Source: Pseudonocardiales bacterium
Lineage (GTDB): Bacteria; Actinomycetota; Actinomycetes; Mycobacteriales; Jatrophihabitantaceae
Direction of reading: 5' to 3'
Assembly (NCBI GenBank): GCA_030840295.1
Contig: JAVEET010000222.1
Coordinates: 1 to 64,000 of the forward strand
Length of the DNA stretch: 64,000 nt
A model generated the notes under the pieces. The model did no database searches. It was not told where the DNA came from and was given only the letters and a program-made list of their open reading frames with translations. Below, piece after piece: positions 56,246 through 64,000 of this stretch. Made by a program: the position numbers and the translations under genes. Position 1 is the stretch's first letter, and each line of letters starts with the position of its first letter.

Positions 56246-57712
56246 TCATGACCAGTTGAATGCCTTGATGCCACCGCTCATGGTGCCGATGAAGATGGCG
56301 TTGTCATAGAGGGCGGGAGTGGCGAACCTGTTCACCGCGCCGACCGCGAAGGTGCGCCGGTCCGCGCCGGTGGCGGGATTGATCATGTGCAGGACACCGG
56401 CCCCAGCGTCCAGAGCCCACACTTCGCCGCCACCGACCACAGGGGAGCCCTTGATGGAACTGGCGGCGTGCCAGAGCACGGTCATCTTCCCGTTGGACTC
56501 GATGCGTACCGCGCGAAGGCCGTCGTCGCACGGAACGTAGACGACATTGCCGACTACTGCAGTGCCGCCGAAGGAACGGCACAGCGGCGCCGAAGACACC
56601 TCCCCGCCGATCCCGCCCAGGTGGGCGCGATTCAGTACGTAGCCGGTTCCGGACTTGCCGGCGATGAAGACCCAGTTGCCGACGATGGCCGGCCCTTGGC
56701 TGCCGAGATCGAGATCGTTGGTGTTGTCGGCACGCCAACTCTGTGGTGAGAACGAGTCGGCGATTCGTTCGAATGAGAGCTTGAGGACCGAGTCGCTGAA
56801 ATCGTAATTTCCGGTGCCCGCGGTCGCGCCGTTGCCGACCGCGACCAGCAGACCACCGCCGGGGTTCTCCGATGGTCCCGGTGGCGTCCAGATACCGGCT
56901 TCCCGCGAGGTGGGCACCGTGAAGTGCCATAGCCGTGCACTGGAGGGCTTGTCCAGGTCCAGGCCCACGACGCTGCCGCGGTAGGTGCTGCAGTCACCAG
57001 CCAATCCGCCATAGGGAACGTAAACCCGTCGGGCCGACACCAGCAGGGCGCCTCGTTGCTGCATCGCCTGGGCGGTGATACCGCCGACCGTGCTGGGCAC
57101 ATCGACGTTGCGGAACCACCGCTGCTTTCCGGTCGCCGGGTCCAGGCCGACGGCGACGTGCCGGAACGGGTTGGCCAGGAAGGCCACCACGATGAGCGTT
57201 CTGGTCGCCGCATCGTAGGCGGGTGTTCCGGTGATGCCGGTCGGATCGATGTTGCCGCAGGGCAGCGACGATCGCGGCACCGGGGCGCCGAGGTGGTTGC
57301 GCCACACTACTTTGTTGCCCGCGACCCGGTACACCGAGTTGTTCTCGGTCGCCACGATCTTCACACCGCCGGCGACGATGACCGGCGAGCCGTACACCGC
57401 GCCGTCGAGCGGAATCGACCAGACCTGGCTGGGAACCGTCGTCACTGTTTTGAGCGAGGGCGCGTAGCCACTCCGGGTGCCGTTGCCGTGATAGGTCGGC
57501 CAATCGGCGACAACGCGTGCGGCGGCGGCAGTGGTGGCGGCCATCGGCCTGGCGGTGGTCGCGCCCGTCGCGGTTGGCTGGGCCGCCGCCTGGGATCGCC
57601 CACCGTGCTCGGTCAAACCGACGACCAAGGTGGCCAGGAGGGCCAGCGGCAGCGTCAGCCTGCTTATCCTGCGGGTGACCGAAAGCCGTCGTCCAGGAAA
57701 GTTCGTGAGCAT
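56246..57712 (-). CDS. Exported PQQ-type beta-propeller protein
   Basis: 488 residues from ATG 57712. An N-terminal signal sequence (SRLTLPLALLATLVVGLTE) is followed by an Ala/Thr-rich stretch and a propeller with repeated blade motifs: WPTYHGNGTRSGYA, VYGSPVIVAGGVKIVATENNSVY, VGLDPATGKQRWFRN, GSPVVGGGEVWALDAGAGV and NAIFIGTMSGGIKAFN. This resembles PQQ-dehydrogenase or BamB-like repeats. No clear PQQ or catalytic residues are seen, so the function is unknown. It converges on kbl with 27 bp between. Confidence 0.78.
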   Translation of the reverse strand: MLTNFPGRRLSVTRRISRLTLPLALLATLVVGLTEHGGRSQAAAQPTATGATTARPMAATTAAAARVVADWPTYHGNGTRSGYAPSLKTVTTVPSQVWSIPLDGAVYGSPVIVAGGVKIVATENNSVYRVAGNKVVWRNHLGAPVPRSSLPCGNIDPTGITGTPAYDAATRTLIVVAFLANPFRHVAVGLDPATGKQRWFRNVDVPSTVGGITAQAMQQRGALLVSARRVYVPYGGLAGDCSTYRGSVVGLDLDKPSSARLWHFTVPTSREAGIWTPPGPSENPGGGLLVAVGNGATAGTGNYDFSDSVLKLSFERIADSFSPQSWRADNTNDLDLGSQGPAIVGNWVFIAGKSGTGYVLNRAHLGGIGGEVSSAPLCRSFGGTAVVGNVVYVPCDDGLRAVRIESNGKMTVLWHAASSIKGSPVVGGGEVWALDAGAGVLHMINPATGADRRTFAVGAVNRFATPALYDNAIFIGTMSGGIKAFNWS

Positions 57713-57757
57713 TGCCCTATTCTGGACCCATCCCGACAAATGCGATAGCCGGACGCC

Positions 57758-58132
57758 TCAGACTCCCGGGGCGAGACCCATGTCCTGGTAGATGCCGAGC
57801 GGGTTGCCCCACGGATCGGTCAGGTTGGCGAAGGTGACCAGACCGGGTAGGCGCCGCACCAGGCCCGGTTCGAACCCTTTCTCGTGCAGGATCTTCACCG
57901 AGGTCTCGATGTCGTCCACCTTCAGTCGCAGCCGGAACGAGGATGGCGCGATCTCCTCGCGTCCGGTTGCCAGTTGCAGCCAGGCGCCGGGGGAGATCTC
58001 CCACTCGTAGAAGTCCGGATCCGGGCCCATGTCGGGATCGCGGCCGATGAGCGCACAGTAGAAGGCCAGTGCCTCTTCACGGTCGCCGACGTGAATCGCT
58101 ATCGTCAGGCCGCGCACACTCATTTCAGTCAT
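57758..58132 (-). CDS. VOC-superfamily (glyoxalase-like) protein
   Basis: 124 residues (ATG 58123 is an alternative start). Paired beta-alpha-beta-beta-beta units: LTIAIHVGDREEALAFYCAL at the start and LRLKVDDIETSVKILHEKGF in the second half, ending NLTDPWGNPLGIYQDMG. Such proteins bind a divalent metal and act as lyases, isomerases or resistance proteins. The substrate is unknown. It lies between the PQQ-type propeller and pepN on the same strand. Confidence 0.82.
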   Translation of the reverse strand: MTEMSVRGLTIAIHVGDREEALAFYCALIGRDPDMGPDPDFYEWEISPGAWLQLATGREEIAPSSFRLRLKVDDIETSVKILHEKGFEPGLVRRLPGLVTFANLTDPWGNPLGIYQDMGLAPGV

Positions 58133-58157
58133 AGCGCGACCCTAATCCATGCCGTTG

Positions 58158-60647
<2,490 letters not shown>

Positions 60648-60721
60648 TGCGCCAACGTTACCCAGTGACAGCCCGGTTGATCCGGACATCTCCGGCGTGA
60701 TCACGGTCGCAGTGGGCATCG

Positions 60722-60760
60722 TTAATGCATTCGAAACATGTGAGGTTGCTTTGGCGAAAC
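60722..60760 (+). promoter_or_regulatory. Putative GlnR operator upstream of amtB
   Basis: TTAAT-N6-GAAAC (second box 60733-60737) is followed by GTTGC-N6-GAAAC (60745-60760). The two GAAAC boxes are 23 bases apart, close to the 22-base spacing of actinobacterial GlnR sites (GTNAC-N6-GAAAC). It lies about 80 bp before amtB, whose gene set (amtB-glnK-glnD) is the classic GlnR target. The first half-site is weak. Confidence 0.6.
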
Positions 60761-60836
60761 AGGCAACCGCCACTCTCTGGCTACGTTTCGAGGCAACGGG
60801 GCCTTCGACAATCCCACCAACGAAGGAGACGCAAGG

Positions 60837-64000
<3,164 letters not shown>

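Overview
The window is 64 kb of GC-rich DNA from an actinobacterium. Coding is dense, GTG starts are frequent, and many neighbouring genes overlap as ATGA, GTGA or TAATG. Lineage markers include a SepIVA-type DivIVA-like protein, an HU protein with a Lys/Ala/Pro tail, an FbiD/CofC enzyme for F420, a DUF3515 protein, a CFP6-type PH-domain protein and an LtbR/NdgR-type regulator next to leuCD. From memory, the backbone from the ACT-domain gene and gatC to glnD is largely colinear with the Mycobacterium tuberculosis block Rv3013-Rv2918c. The window therefore looks like an ancient chromosomal core with local insertions. A Nakamurella/Frankia-like lineage is possible, but I cannot fix the genus from sequence alone. 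I see no prophage, insertion sequence, CRISPR array or rRNA.

Layout. 1-4929: partial SIS protein, ACT-domain protein, gatCAB. 5001-12410: accessory block with a PPOX-like protein, a lipoprotein sugar dehydrogenase, a frameshifted 2-hydroxyacid dehydrogenase, a PH-domain protein, ilvD, a GntR regulator, a secreted CAP protein, and a MoaD-like protein coupled to an Asp-box propeller. 12411-19687: branched-chain amino acid cluster (ilv attenuator, ilvB, an aspartate/glutamate racemase, ilvN, ilvC, leuB, cimA), with hairpins between several cistrons. 19889-23001: small membrane protein, FAH-family hydrolase, gltX, tRNA-Gln(CTG), tRNA-Glu(CTC). 23188-28047: GGDEF/EAL protein, LtbR-like regulator, leuCD. 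28493-37918: hupB, mutT1, ppk, cofC, plsC, gpsA, ddl, DUF3515, a lone Lrp ligand domain, thiL. 38122-47757: rpmB, DhaL/FakA-like kinase, recG, rsmD, coaD, sepIVA-like, DUF177, rpmF, rnc, mutM, acyP, a small coiled-coil protein. 47883-56218: smc, an L,D-transpeptidase, ftsY, tdh-kbl. 56246-60647 (minus strand): PQQ-type propeller, VOC protein, pepN. 60837-64000: amtB-glnK-glnD behind a GlnR-like operator.

How genes work together. GatCAB, GluRS, tRNA-Gln and tRNA-Glu make up the indirect route to Gln-tRNA. IlvBN, IlvC, IlvD, LeuB, LeuCD and CimA cover most steps to valine, leucine and, through citramalate, threonine-independent isoleucine. Tdh and Kbl convert threonine to glycine plus acetyl-CoA. 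The amtB cluster senses and imports ammonium.

Most unusual features: (1) a racemase gene between the two subunits of acetohydroxy acid synthase; (2) many short tandem repeats of different periods (10 bp x 11 between tdh and kbl, 16 bp x 6 after gltX, 13 bp x 5 after thiL, an in-frame 12-bp VTSQ repeat inside cofC, a 12-bp repeat at the ilvD start); (3) a duplicated 87-bp palindrome-bearing element after cimA; (4) a MoaD-like carrier protein translationally coupled to a beta-propeller; (5) two neighbouring genes (DUF3515, thiL) whose best starts by Shine-Dalgarno spacing are ATC and ATT. I found no clearly new multi-gene system; items 1, 2 and 4 are the best leads.
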